In this document: one piece after another, positions 53,331 to 62,184 of the stretch
Position numbering within the stretch: the stretch's first letter is position 1
How the letters are laid out: each line of letters opens with the position of its first letter
Notes under the pieces: generated by a model
Database searches by the model: none
Told to the model about the DNA's origin: nothing
What the model saw: the letters and a program-made list of their open reading frames with translations, nothing else
Program-made: the position numbers and the translations under genes
From: JBHHYR01 sp046757585
Lineage (GTDB): Bacteria; Desulfobacterota; Binatia; HRBIN30
Length of the DNA: 64,000 bases
Assembly: GCA_046757585.1 (NCBI GenBank)
Contig: JBHHYR010000001.1
Coordinates: forward strand, 21,069 to 85,068
Direction: 5' to 3'

Positions 53331-54373
53331 GTCGCCAGCCTCTTCAGATCCTCTGGTGCATCCGGGGGACTGCGCATCAGCCGGCATGCGCTGTCGATGA
53401 CTGCCAAGGCTGGCGCGGGCTCCTCGACCACAGAGACCCGAGCAGCCCCAATCGTCCGCCGCATCAGTTCAATGCCCGCGTATCGGGCTACGTCCCGAAA
53501 GTGCGCATGGTCGCTGCCGTCGTAGGCCCTCATGTACGCGTCCCACGCGGCACGGGCCGCAGGGATCACCCGCAGAACGTGCCCCACTGCGGCCGCTGGC
53601 AGCACCAGATGCGCCAACATCGTCCCGACATCGAACGCCGGGTCACCGACGTGGGCAATCTCGGCATCGAGAAGCTTCGGGCCGTGCGCGGCGAGCAGGA
53701 CGTTGCCCGCCTGCACATCGCCGTGGAGCAGCGCACCGCGCGGCTCCAGATAGCGCCGGTAGGTGGCCGCGGCGATGGCGACGATCTCACTATCGCGCTG
53801 GATCTCCTCTGCCCGGGCCCGGACCGCCGGTGCCAGCGGAAACTCGTTGGCGTGGAAGGGGAGGGCGAAGATGTGATCACCGTGCAGGCGACGCATACCG
53901 TCGTTCGGGAACTCCGCAGCCAATGCCGGATCGCGTGTTGCGGCGTGGACGGCTCCCAGAAATGTGCTGAGGGCGCGGAACACCTCCCGGCAATCCTGCC
54001 CTTGCGCGAGCGCGTGATCCAAGCGCGGGACGTCGCCCAGATCGGCAAGAATCAGGACGCGCTGGGATTCATCGAACGCGATGATGTCGGGACACACTTC
54101 GCCTCCCGGTAGGTGGCGCGTCGTGCGGTAATACCGATTTTCGAACACGATGCGCTCGGTGGGCGCCTGATACTGGGGAAAGCGTTCGAGCGCTGGGCGA
54201 GCCTGCTTGATGATCCACGAGCGCGCCCCGTCGATCGTCCGCACCCGGCGTACCCAGTTGATATTCCCGTCGCCGGCAGCCCCCGTCACGACGGCTTCTC
54301 CAGGCCGCAGGACCCCGTGGCACCGGAGATAATCGGCGAGCATCGCTTCGGTCAACGCAGTCTGCCTGGTCAT
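53327..54373 (-). CDS. Phosphotransferase (APH/5-methylthioribose-kinase-like)
   Basis: Kinase-fold protein of 348 residues. The ATG at 54373 has GGGAA upstream. Seen: GAAGDGNINWVRRV (P-loop-like opening), RSWIIKQARP (Lys), the catalytic loop GALLHGDVQAGNVLLA and the metal motif KLLDAEIAHVGDPAFDVG. This layout fits the aminoglycoside phosphotransferase superfamily, close to S-methyl-5-thioribose kinases. It ends inside the start of the nucleoside-hydrolase gene, so a kinase acting on the freed ribose-type sugar is the best guess. Antibiotic resistance is possible but less likely from context. Confidence 0.82.
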   Translation of the reverse strand: MTRQTALTEAMLADYLRCHGVLRPGEAVVTGAAGDGNINWVRRVRTIDGARSWIIKQARPALERFPQYQAPTERIVFENRYYRTTRHLPGGEVCPDIIAFDESQRVLILADLGDVPRLDHALAQGQDCREVFRALSTFLGAVHAATRDPALAAEFPNDGMRRLHGDHIFALPFHANEFPLAPAVRARAEEIQRDSEIVAIAAATYRRYLEPRGALLHGDVQAGNVLLAAHGPKLLDAEIAHVGDPAFDVGTMLAHLVLPAAAVGHVLRVIPAARAAWDAYMRAYDGSDHAHFRDVARYAGIELMRRTIGAARVSVVEEPAPALAVIDSACRLMRSPPDAPEDLKRLAT

Positions 54374-54443
54374 GAGTTCCCGCACCGCTCCACGGACCCT
54401 GGGGGCGCACCGTTGTCGCAGATGAGCGCGCCGGCCCCGACGG

Positions 54444-54821
54444 CTACGAGCGGTCACCCAACAAGTAGCGAATCACGTCACTGAAATCGACGACGAGCGA
54501 CAGGGTGTCGGTGACAAGGAGGATCCGCAGCCAGGCGGCGAAGGCTCCCGACCGCTCCAGCGCCGGCAGGCGACGCCACAGATAGATCACCAGCGGTGTC
54601 CACCAGAGCACATGCGAGAGGCCCAAGAGACGATTGAACCCATTCACGGCAAAGAGGATCGACATGAAGATCATATTGGCGATCCAGGCGCTCAGGACCC
54701 ACCGCGCCTCCCGCCGTCGCAGAAACACGATGCTTGCGCTGTTGAGGATCACCATCCAGGCGACCCACATCTGCAGCCACGCCGGTTCTCGAAGAAGGTG
54801 TCCGATGAAGTCCGCGGGCAT
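54444..54821 (-). CDS. Small membrane protein of unknown function
   Basis: Protein of 125 residues with about three or four helices (WLQMWVAWMVILNSASIVFL, WVLSAWIANMIFMSILFAV, HVLWWTPLVIYLW, AWLRILLVTDTLSLVVDFS). The ATG at 54821 has GGGGGAG upstream; a TTG 12 bases earlier is less likely. No motif recognised. Confidence 0.6.
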   Translation of the reverse strand: MPADFIGHLLREPAWLQMWVAWMVILNSASIVFLRRREARWVLSAWIANMIFMSILFAVNGFNRLLGLSHVLWWTPLVIYLWRRLPALERSGAFAAWLRILLVTDTLSLVVDFSDVIRYLLGDRS

Positions 54822-54857
54822 CGCTCCCCCCAATCCGCCCCGGCCTCTGGGGCGTGC

Positions 54858-56237
54858 TCACTGGTGACTGACCGCGGCTTCTACCACCCGAACCCTGTAC
54901 GAGTCGAACGCCGGAATCTCTGCGCGCAGAAACACCATGCGAAAAGTGTCCGAGCCGTCCTGGGGAATCGGTGTCACGGGGAGCTCCTTGAGGTGCACCG
55001 GCACCGGACTATCGACGGGACGCAGGACCTCGGCCCCGCGGTTATAGCCGGATTCCGACGCCACGACCTTCCCGTTGGTGCGGAGAAGCTCGTACGTGAG
55101 CTTGACGTGGTCGAGGGCATGGCCGGAAGTGTTGCGAATCGTGCCGCGGATGACCAGCAGTGCCGGCTTCCCGCTGTCATCCTCGCCGCCGAGCCCGGCA
55201 ACCCCGGGCATAAAGAGGTCAGTCCAGTACGCGGAGTGATCAACCATGGCCACGGCGCCAGAGCCCTGGGCGCTCCCGCCCGGCGAGTGGACCTTGGAGG
55301 ATTCGGGTGTGGTCTGGGCCGCAGGCTGCACACCCCATACTGCCGTATCAGGATGAAAGGCAGACCAGGCGAACCAATAGCCGACGATGCCCGCAAGCGG
55401 CTCGTGGGAATCTCGCAACACGGCGGTCGCGCGGGCCGAAGCCGTATCGAATTCCACCCGAACGCGCCTGCCAGCCAGCTCGTCGTCAACCCGCTTGACC
55501 TCGACTAGGCGTGCCAAAGGGTAGGCCTTGCTCACCGTGCCGATGTGCAGCCCGAAGACCTTCGCCTTCGCCGGCAACCGTCTGTCCGGGTGCCGCAGGG
55601 GGAACATGACCTGCTGGGAGGTGTGATAGCCCGCATAGGGATCGCGCGCGTAGTCGCGCCGATAGCCAGTTTGGAGCGACAGTACCAGCGTCTGCGGATG
55701 CGTGCGGCGCCAGTCCGCCCAGCTCGTGGTCACGGAGGGCAGCGCATGCAGGTGCGTGCCGGTGAGAGGACCCGTGACGGCTTCCTCTTTGATCTGTGAC
55801 CACAGGCTTTCCGTCTGATGATCATAGAAGAGGACATTGCTCTGATACAGCCGGCCGGAAACGCCGAACGACAGTGCCTTTCCCTGCACCCTGCGGTCGT
55901 ACACGACGCCGCTCAGCGTGAGCGGTCAGTAGGTGACGGCGATCGGCGTGGCGCCGGCGGCATCGTTCACCACCTCGTGCCAGTTCAGAATTCGCAAGGG
56001 ATAGGCCTTTGCGACGCCCCCGAGCGCCACGCCGATCACGCGGTCGTCGGGGCGGAGGAACGTGGCGGCGGCCGCGTCGACGAAGCGCGGGTTGGTGAGC
56101 GCCGGTATGCCATCCTTGGGTGGTCCCCCAGAAAGGATCTCGGACGGTGGGATGCTGTGCTTCGAGGTGTCGAACCCCGTCAGCACGGCAAGGGCCAGGC
56201 CCAGCAGAACCGGAGCGAATAATCCCGTGCGTTGCAT
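54858..56237 (-). CDS. DUF3179 selenoprotein, long form (Sec at TGA 55928-55926)
   Basis: One gene of 459 residues crossed by TGA at codon 104, the same codon number as in the short paralogue. Signal-like start (LLGLALAVLTGFDTS), SGGPPKDGIPALTNPRF, RPDDRVIGVALGGVAKAYPLRILNWHEVVND, then IAVTY-U-PLTLSGVVYDR. It keeps the second half of DUF3179 (VFGLHIGTVSKAYPLARL, GYWFAWSAFHPDT) and adds about 130 residues of a beta-rich C-terminal domain (IRGTIRNTSGHALDHVKLTYEL) resembling FxLYD-type modules. ATG at 56237; the frame continues far upstream over the opposite-strand sigma genes and is not real there. Redox role likely, substrate unknown. Confidence 0.87.
55893..55912 (-). promoter_or_regulatory. 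Candidate SECIS hairpin for the long DUF3179 gene
   Basis: Identical to the element at 51990-52009, +14 to +33 after the TGA, loop TGTA with G at +24. A further five-pair hairpin just after the TGA (CCGCT with AGCGG) could compete with it. Confidence 0.4.
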
Positions 56238-56426
56238 GCTGTCAGTATAACCCAACGGGGCGCGAAAACGTTCCCCCCTGCAAGCATTTTCTGACCGGTG
56301 CTGCACGACCGAGCGCGCACGGCCGTTCCCCGGGAGGCCAGCGCAGGCCACGCATCTCGTGTGGCAGCGGGCGGCTGGCATGGAACATTCGCACCGGCCG
56401 CCCCGTCCTGTATCATAGGGTGCATC

Positions 56427-56954
56427 GTGACACGGGAGGAATTTGCTGGGCTGGCGGTCAGCTACCTCGGTGAGGTCACCGCGTACGCTCGTCGCCTGAC
56501 ACGCAGCCTCTCGGACGCGGACGACCTGACCCAGGACACGTATGACCGCGCCTTCCGGCACTGGAATGACCTGCGGGAGCCGCGGGCCTGCCGCGCGTGG
56601 TTGTTCCGCATCGCGCGCAACGTTCACACCGACCATGTCCGGAGCACGGCGGCCCGGCCTGAGCTGCGTCTGGTGAACAGTGACGACTGCTGGGCACCCG
56701 AATCGATCGTTTCCGCGGAGACCGTTGAGCGGCTCGATGCGCGCCAGCTCGATGCGACACTGAGGCGGCTGCCGGACAAGCAACGCGAAGCGGTGCTGCT
56801 TGCTGACCTGTGGGGATTCGCCTACGAGGAGATCGCCACGATCATGGACTGCCCGCTCGGTACCGTGCAATCCCGCATTGCCCGTGGCCGGGCGGCGCTC
56901 GTTCAGCTCCTGGCGGCCGACACGGCAGGTCGCAGAAAGGTACGCGGGCGCTGA
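56427..56954 (+). CDS. ECF-family RNA polymerase sigma factor
   Basis: Regulator of 175 residues. Region 2: YARRLTRSLSDADDLTQDTYDRAFRHW and ACRAWLFRIARNVHTD; region 4: LRRLPDKQREAVLLADLWGFAYEEIATIMDCPLGTVQSRIARGRAAL. The GTG at 56427 has AGGG upstream; the frame above it is open but unlikely. The anti-sigma gene overlaps its stop (TGATG). The efflux operon 57782-63611 lies just downstream on the same strand and is a likely target, as ECF systems often control adjacent genes (inference). Confidence 0.85.
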   Translation: MTREEFAGLAVSYLGEVTAYARRLTRSLSDADDLTQDTYDRAFRHWNDLREPRACRAWLFRIARNVHTDHVRSTAARPELRLVNSDDCWAPESIVSAETVERLDARQLDATLRRLPDKQREAVLLADLWGFAYEEIATIMDCPLGTVQSRIARGRAALVQLLAADTAGRRKVRGR

Positions 56955-57667
56955 TGGCGCACAATCACCCCGCCGCTTTGCTGTCACCGTACCTTGACGG
57001 TGCCCTCGCGCCGGCTGAGCGGGAGGCCGTGTGTTCTCATCTAAGTGCCTGCGTGGCCTGTCGCGAGCAGCTGGAGTCGATGCGCGCCCTGAAACATGCA
57101 TTGGCTCGGTTGCCCAGTTGCGAAGAGTCCCCGGGGGCGGTCCGGGCACATGTTGAGGCCCTGCGGTTCGGGCAGCGCCCGCGGCGGCCGCCACGTACCG
57201 TTGCGCTTGGAGCAGCGGCGGCGGCCTTGTTGGGGCTTGCCATCGTCACGGTCGTCGTGCACCGCAGCGAGCGTGCGGCACGGCTCGCGGACGACCTCGT
57301 GGCCGATCACCTGCACTCGGTCCCCGACGTGCGTCCGGCCGAGATCGCCTCGAGCGACCGCGCGGAAGTTGCCCGCTTCTTCGCCCATCATGTCCCCTTC
57401 CCAGCCGTGGTCCCTGCCATGCCGGGCGCCACGCTGCTTGGCGGACGCCTTTGCCGGATCGAAAGTCGCCGCGTGGAGCTGCTCTTCTACCGGCGAGAGG
57501 GCCGCACGCTTTCCTTGTTCGTGACCGATCGTCCCGTGGCCAGTGACCAATGCTGGACGGCACGCGCGCACCACGTGTGCAGCTGGTCGAACGCCCGAGT
57601 AACCATGCTGCTCGTGGGCAAGCTGCCACAAGACGAGTTGCGCCGCCTGCTCCACGAAAGCGCCTGA
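56954..57667 (+). CDS. Membrane-spanning zinc-finger anti-sigma factor
   Basis: Partner of the ECF sigma, 237 residues. N-terminal zinc-binding type motif (LSPYLDGALAPAEREAVCSHLSACVACREQL: H-x3-C-x2-C), one membrane helix (VALGAAAAALLGLAIVTVVV) and a C-terminal extracytoplasmic domain of about 130 residues with cysteines, such as LCRIES and CWTARAHHVCSWS. This fits a sensor that releases sigma upon envelope signals. ATG at 56954 overlaps the sigma stop. Confidence 0.83.
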   Translation: MAHNHPAALLSPYLDGALAPAEREAVCSHLSACVACREQLESMRALKHALARLPSCEESPGAVRAHVEALRFGQRPRRPPRTVALGAAAAALLGLAIVTVVVHRSERAARLADDLVADHLHSVPDVRPAEIASSDRAEVARFFAHHVPFPAVVPAMPGATLLGGRLCRIESRRVELLFYRREGRTLSLFVTDRPVASDQCWTARAHHVCSWSNARVTMLLVGKLPQDELRRLLHESA

Positions 57668-57781
57668 CAGGGTGCAACGCAGCATGCTAGTCCCGCCGCT
57701 CGGCGCGCACCTCACTGTGCCGCGCATCTTCACAACGCCGGAGCCGACTGCCGGCAACCACAGGAGATTCGGCACGACACC

Positions 57782-60700
57782 ATGAGCTTGGTTCAAGCCG
57801 CTTTACGCGCACCTTATACGGTCATCGTCGCGGTCCTGGCCGCGGTCGTGGTCGGCATCACGAGCCTGGGGCGCATGCCGGTGGATATTCTCCCGCAGTT
57901 CGAGACCCCCGCCGTCCAGGTGGTGACCTTCTATCCTGGCATGCCCGCCGAAGTCATGGAGAAGGACATCACCAGCCGTCTCGAGCGCTGGACAGGGCAA
58001 TCCGCGGGCATTGTCCGGCAGGAAGCTCGGTCGATGATTGGCGTCTCGATCGTCAAGGACTTCTTCCACGAAAATGTCGATCCGGCGTCCGCCATCGCCC
58101 AGGTCAGCTCGTACGCGATGTCCGACATGTTTTATCTCCCACCGGGAACCATTCCCCCGATGGTGATGCCGTTCGATCCGACCGCCAGCCTGCCACTGGC
58201 GCTGATCACCGTGTCGAGCCCGAAGTTTGACGAGACGAAGCTCTACGACGTCGCGTACTTCGACCTACGCAATCGGCTGCAGGGCATCTCGGGTGTGATC
58301 GCGCCTGCCGTCTACGGGGGCAAGCTACGCCGTATCCTGGCGTACGTCGACCGCGAACGCCTGCACGCTCGGGGCCTGGCACCGATGGATGTGGTGCAGT
58401 CTCTGAAGAGCTTCAACACGCTCATTCCCACTGGAGACGCGAAGTTCGGCGACTACGACTACCAAGTCATCACCAACGGGATGCCTCGCGACGTCGCGGA
58501 GATGAACGACTTCCCGGTCAAGATTCAAGACGGCGTACCCGTGTTCCTGCGCGACGTCGGTGAGGTGAAGGACTCGCACCAGATTCAGACGAACGTCGTC
58601 CGCATCAGTGCACCGCCCGATTTCCAGGGCAAGCGGCAGGTGTACATTCCCATCTACCGTCAACCTGGAGCCAACACGATCCAAGTGGTCAACGGGGTTC
58701 GCGCCGCACTCAAGTCGATTCTGGCCCGGCTGCCGGCGAGCATCAACCTGAATGTGGTCATGGACCAGTCCGCATACATTCGGCAAGCCATTCGCAGCCT
58801 TATCGACGAGGGGTTGCTCGGGGGCCTGCTGGCGGCTTTGATGATCCTGGTTTTCATCGGGAGCTTCCGCTCGACGCTCGTCATTGTGCTGGCGATTCCG
58901 CTGTCCATTCTCGCCGCGTTCATTGGCCTGTATTTCACGGGGAACTCGATCAACGCCATGACGCTGGGTGGCCTTGCCCTAGCTGTCGGCCGCTTGGTTG
59001 ACGACGCAATCGTCGTCTTAGAGAACACCGACCGCCATCTCCGCATGGGAAAGTCGAGCCTCGAGGCCGCGCGCGACGGTGCGGCAGAGGTGGCGATGCC
59101 CGTGCTGGTCGCGACCATTACGACGATCGCAGTATTCGTCCCTGTGGTATTCTTGACCGGCATTGGAAAGTTCCTCTTTACACCCCTCGCCCTCGCGGTA
59201 GCGTTTTCCATCGGCGCGTCATACTTCGCCGCCATGACGGTGGTACCCATCTACGCAGCGCGGTTCCTTCACCGACCCGTCGCAGCCGGCGGCGGTCGCG
59301 GCAGCTTCTCCAGCGGCAGTGAACGGGCGTTCGAGCGCGTGACGAACGGGTACACGAGCGGTGTACGCTGGGCGCTGGCGCACCGGGTGCTGGTACTGGG
59401 CGGCGCGGGCAGCCTGTTCATCGCGGCCGTGGTCGGGGTGGGTTTCGTGGGTACCGAGCTGTTCCCCAAGGTCGATACGGGCCAGTTCTCGATCCGCTTC
59501 CGGGCGCCATCGGGCACGCGCATCGAGCGGACCGAGATGCTGGTGGCCCGCGTGGAAGACGCGATCAAGGCGACCATTCCGCCGCGCGCACTGCAGATGC
59601 TGATTTCGAATATTGGCGTTCTGCTCGACTGGCCAGCCGCGTACACGCCGAACGCTGGCCCGCAAGACGCCTTCTTCGCGGTCCAGCTCACCGGCAATCG
59701 CGCTCACAGCCCCGAGGAGTACGCCGCGATGCTGCGGCAGCGGTTGCCGGAGGCGGTCCCTGAAGGCGAGTTTTCCTTCCAAACCGGCGGGTTGGTGTCG
59801 GCGGCACTCAATTTCGGCCTCCCCGCTCCGATCAACGTCCAGGTCGGCGGGAACGACCTGCATGTGGCGCGCGGTCTTGCCGAGGATGTTCAACGCGTTG
59901 TGGCGGCTGTGCCGGGCACCGTGGATGTCCGCATCCAGCAACGCCTCGATTACCCGGCGATTCGCGTGAACGTCGATCGGGTCCGGGCTGCGAATCTCGG
60001 GCTTACACCCAAGGCGGTGGTGCAGAACATCGTTACCAGTATCAACTCTTCGATCAATTTCGACCCGGCGTTCTGGATCGATACCCGCAATGGCAATCAC
60101 TACTTCCTGGGTGCACAGTACGCCGAAGATGAGATCAAGTCGCTGGCCACTTTGCAGAACATCCCGATCACACCCGCCAGGGGCGCCATGCTGCAACCCG
60201 CCGGCAGTCGCGACGGCACGCCTCCGCGCCTCAGGCGCAAGCTGAAACCTGTCTTGCTGCGCAACGTGGCGACCTTCGAGCGCACGACGGCACCGACGGA
60301 AATCAATCACCTGAATATCAGTCGTGTGATCGACCTCTATGCCAACGTCTCCGGCCGCGACGTCGGCAGCGTGGCGGCCGACATCGAACACCGCCTGACA
60401 CCGCTGCGCAGGAAGCTCCCGCACGGTTACACCATCCACATGCGCGGGGAAGTGCAGAGCATGGCCGCGTCGTTCGCGAACCTGGGCTTTGGCTTCGCGC
60501 TGGCTGTGGTGCTCGTGTACCTGGTCATGGTGGCCCAGTTCCGTTCATTCTTGGATCCGTTCATCATCATGTTCGCGGTTCCGCTGGGAATCATTGGTGT
60601 GGTAGCGATGCTGCTCGCGACGGGCACCACCTTGAACGTGCAGTCGTTCATGGGCGTGATTTTCATGGTTGGCATCGCGGTATCCAACTCGGTGCTGCTG

Positions 60701-61000
60701 GTCGAGTTCGCCAACCGGCTGCGCGCACGTGGACAGCCGTTGGAGGAAGCCATCGTCGCCGCTGCGCGCATTCGCCTGCGACCGATCCTCATGACGTCTT
60801 TGGCGGCTGTCCTCGCGCTCACGCCGATGGCGATCGGGTTCGGCCATGGCAGCGAAGCAAACGTGCCTCTGGCGCGGGCCGTGGTAGGCGGGCTAACCGT
60901 GTCCACCGTGTTGACCCTCTTCGTCGTACCCACATTGTACCGGCTGTTCAAAGCAGGCCAAGCAGGCGGTGCGACACTGTTGGGCGAGCGGGAATCATGA
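57782..61000 (+). CDS. RND-family efflux transporter permease
   Basis: Inner-membrane proton-driven pump of 1072 residues, normal length for the AcrB/CusA superfamily. It has twelve helices and two large periplasmic loops. Seen: LGRMPVDILPQFETPAVQVVT at the first loop; GGLALAVGRLVDDAIVVLENTDRH with the two transmembrane aspartates of the proton relay; VFVPVVFLTGIGKFLFTPLA; and the C-terminal FMVGIAVSNSVLLVEFANRL. Whether it exports drugs, metals or lipids is not shown. It is followed by an adaptor gene with a four-base overlap. Confidence 0.92.
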   Translation: MSLVQAALRAPYTVIVAVLAAVVVGITSLGRMPVDILPQFETPAVQVVTFYPGMPAEVMEKDITSRLERWTGQSAGIVRQEARSMIGVSIVKDFFHENVDPASAIAQVSSYAMSDMFYLPPGTIPPMVMPFDPTASLPLALITVSSPKFDETKLYDVAYFDLRNRLQGISGVIAPAVYGGKLRRILAYVDRERLHARGLAPMDVVQSLKSFNTLIPTGDAKFGDYDYQVITNGMPRDVAEMNDFPVKIQDGVPVFLRDVGEVKDSHQIQTNVVRISAPPDFQGKRQVYIPIYRQPGANTIQVVNGVRAALKSILARLPASINLNVVMDQSAYIRQAIRSLIDEGLLGGLLAALMILVFIGSFRSTLVIVLAIPLSILAAFIGLYFTGNSINAMTLGGLALAVGRLVDDAIVVLENTDRHLRMGKSSLEAARDGAAEVAMPVLVATITTIAVFVPVVFLTGIGKFLFTPLALAVAFSIGASYFAAMTVVPIYAARFLHRPVAAGGGRGSFSSGSERAFERVTNGYTSGVRWALAHRVLVLGGAGSLFIAAVVGVGFVGTELFPKVDTGQFSIRFRAPSGTRIERTEMLVARVEDAIKATIPPRALQMLISNIGVLLDWPAAYTPNAGPQDAFFAVQLTGNRAHSPEEYAAMLRQRLPEAVPEGEFSFQTGGLVSAALNFGLPAPINVQVGGNDLHVARGLAEDVQRVVAAVPGTVDVRIQQRLDYPAIRVNVDRVRAANLGLTPKAVVQNIVTSINSSINFDPAFWIDTRNGNHYFLGAQYAEDEIKSLATLQNIPITPARGAMLQPAGSRDGTPPRLRRKLKPVLLRNVATFERTTAPTEINHLNISRVIDLYANVSGRDVGSVAADIEHRLTPLRRKLPHGYTIHMRGEVQSMAASFANLGFGFALAVVLVYLVMVAQFRSFLDPFIIMFAVPLGIIGVVAMLLATGTTLNVQSFMGVIFMVGIAVSNSVLLVEFANRLRARGQPLEEAIVAAARIRLRPILMTSLAAVLALTPMAIGFGHGSEANVPLARAVVGGLTVSTVLTLFVVPTLYRLFKAGQAGGATLLGERES

Positions 61001-62184
61001 AAGGGGTAGCAACGATGTTATTTCGTGGGGTGCTCATCACGGTGCTGGGGGGGGCCAGTTGTGTGGCCTGTGCGGCTCCCGAACAGAGCCACGCTGCCCC
61101 GGCGGCGGCGCAGGCCGCGCCGGTCCGGGTGCAGGTGCGTCAGGCAGAACGCAAGGAGCTGACCCGGTCGATCACCCTGCCGGCGAGCGTCGAGGCCTTC
61201 GAGCAGGCACGCTTGTACGCCAAGGTGTCGGGCTACTTGAAGACGATCACAGTGGACATTGGGGATCGCGTGCAGCGTGACCAGCTCATCGCCACGCTCG
61301 AGGTGCCGGAGATGAGGAGCGAGCGCGCGGCGGCAGAAGCGCGCCTGGCGGAGGCACGCGCGCAAGCCGTCAAGGCGCAGGCGGACTTCGCGCTGCAGAA
61401 AACCCTCTTCCGCCGCACGCGCGCCCTGCGCAAGCGCAAGGCAGTGACCGAGAACGATCTCGACGAGGCCCGCGCGAAGCACGCGGTTGCGCAGGCGGCG
61501 CTCCAGCTTGCCCGCGCCCGCGTCAAGAGCGCACAGGCTGAGTTGGCCAAGCTGGAGACGTTGATGGCCTACGCCGGCATCAAGGCCCCCTTCGCCGGCA
61601 TTGTGACGCAACGCTTCGCAGATCCCGGCGCCCTGATTCAAGCCGCCACCGACCGCGTCGACGTGACGCCCATCGTCACCGTGGCGCGCGTCGATCGCAT
61701 GCGCACCTTCGTGGACATCCCCGAACGCGAGGTTCCCTTCATCGGCACGGATGACGCCGCAACCCTCGTGCCCAGCGCGCTGATCGACCACACCTTCGAA
61801 GGGCGCGTCACGCGGTTCGCCGGGGCGTTGAACCCCGCGACTCGCACCATGCGCACGGAGGTGGACTTCCCGAATCCCGACGGCCGGCTCTACCCGGGGA
61901 TGTACGGGAGCTTGACGATTGGGCTCGAAAAACACCCCAACGCGATCTCGGTTCCCTCCGGGGCCGTGACTGTCCGGAAGAACGGTCAGGCCTTCGTGTA
62001 CGTCGTCGCCGGCGGCGTGGCACACCGGAGGGCGGTACGCACCGGCATCGACGACGGGATTCGCACGGAAATCGTCAGCGGGCTGGACGGGACGGAACAA
62101 TGCATCGTGAGCGCGTCCGGTTCGATCGATGACGGTACACGGGTCGAGGTGACCCAAGCACACCCGGTGGACGCGAGATCCTGA
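60997..62184 (+). CDS. RND periplasmic adaptor (membrane fusion protein)
   Basis: Adaptor of 395 residues linking the RND pump to the outer-membrane channel. Signal-type start with Cys residues near 25-28 (GGASCVACAAPEQS) suggests a lipid anchor. Lipoyl-like half SVEAFEQARLYAKVSGYLKTITVDIGDRVQRDQLIATLEVPEM, helical hairpin KRKAVTENDLDEARAKHAVA, and beta-barrel part MRTEVDFPNPDGRLYPGMYGSLTIGLE. It overlaps both neighbouring genes by 1-4 bases. Confidence 0.9.
   Translation: MKGVATMLFRGVLITVLGGASCVACAAPEQSHAAPAAAQAAPVRVQVRQAERKELTRSITLPASVEAFEQARLYAKVSGYLKTITVDIGDRVQRDQLIATLEVPEMRSERAAAEARLAEARAQAVKAQADFALQKTLFRRTRALRKRKAVTENDLDEARAKHAVAQAALQLARARVKSAQAELAKLETLMAYAGIKAPFAGIVTQRFADPGALIQAATDRVDVTPIVTVARVDRMRTFVDIPEREVPFIGTDDAATLVPSALIDHTFEGRVTRFAGALNPATRTMRTEVDFPNPDGRLYPGMYGSLTIGLEKHPNAISVPSGAVTVRKNGQAFVYVVAGGVAHRRAVRTGIDDGIRTEIVSGLDGTEQCIVSASGSIDDGTRVEVTQAHPVDARS

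Noticed and set aside
41728..56237. Genetic-code change making TGA a sense codon
   Set aside because: Many neighbouring genes end in TGA at the expected family length (lptG, lptF, arsM, arsS, DUF3604), so TGA is a stop in general and only four conserved sites read through.
55926..57194. 422-residue N-terminal version of the long DUF3179 gene
   Set aside because: The extra part is the opposite strand of the sigma and anti-sigma genes; the signal sequence begins at 56237.
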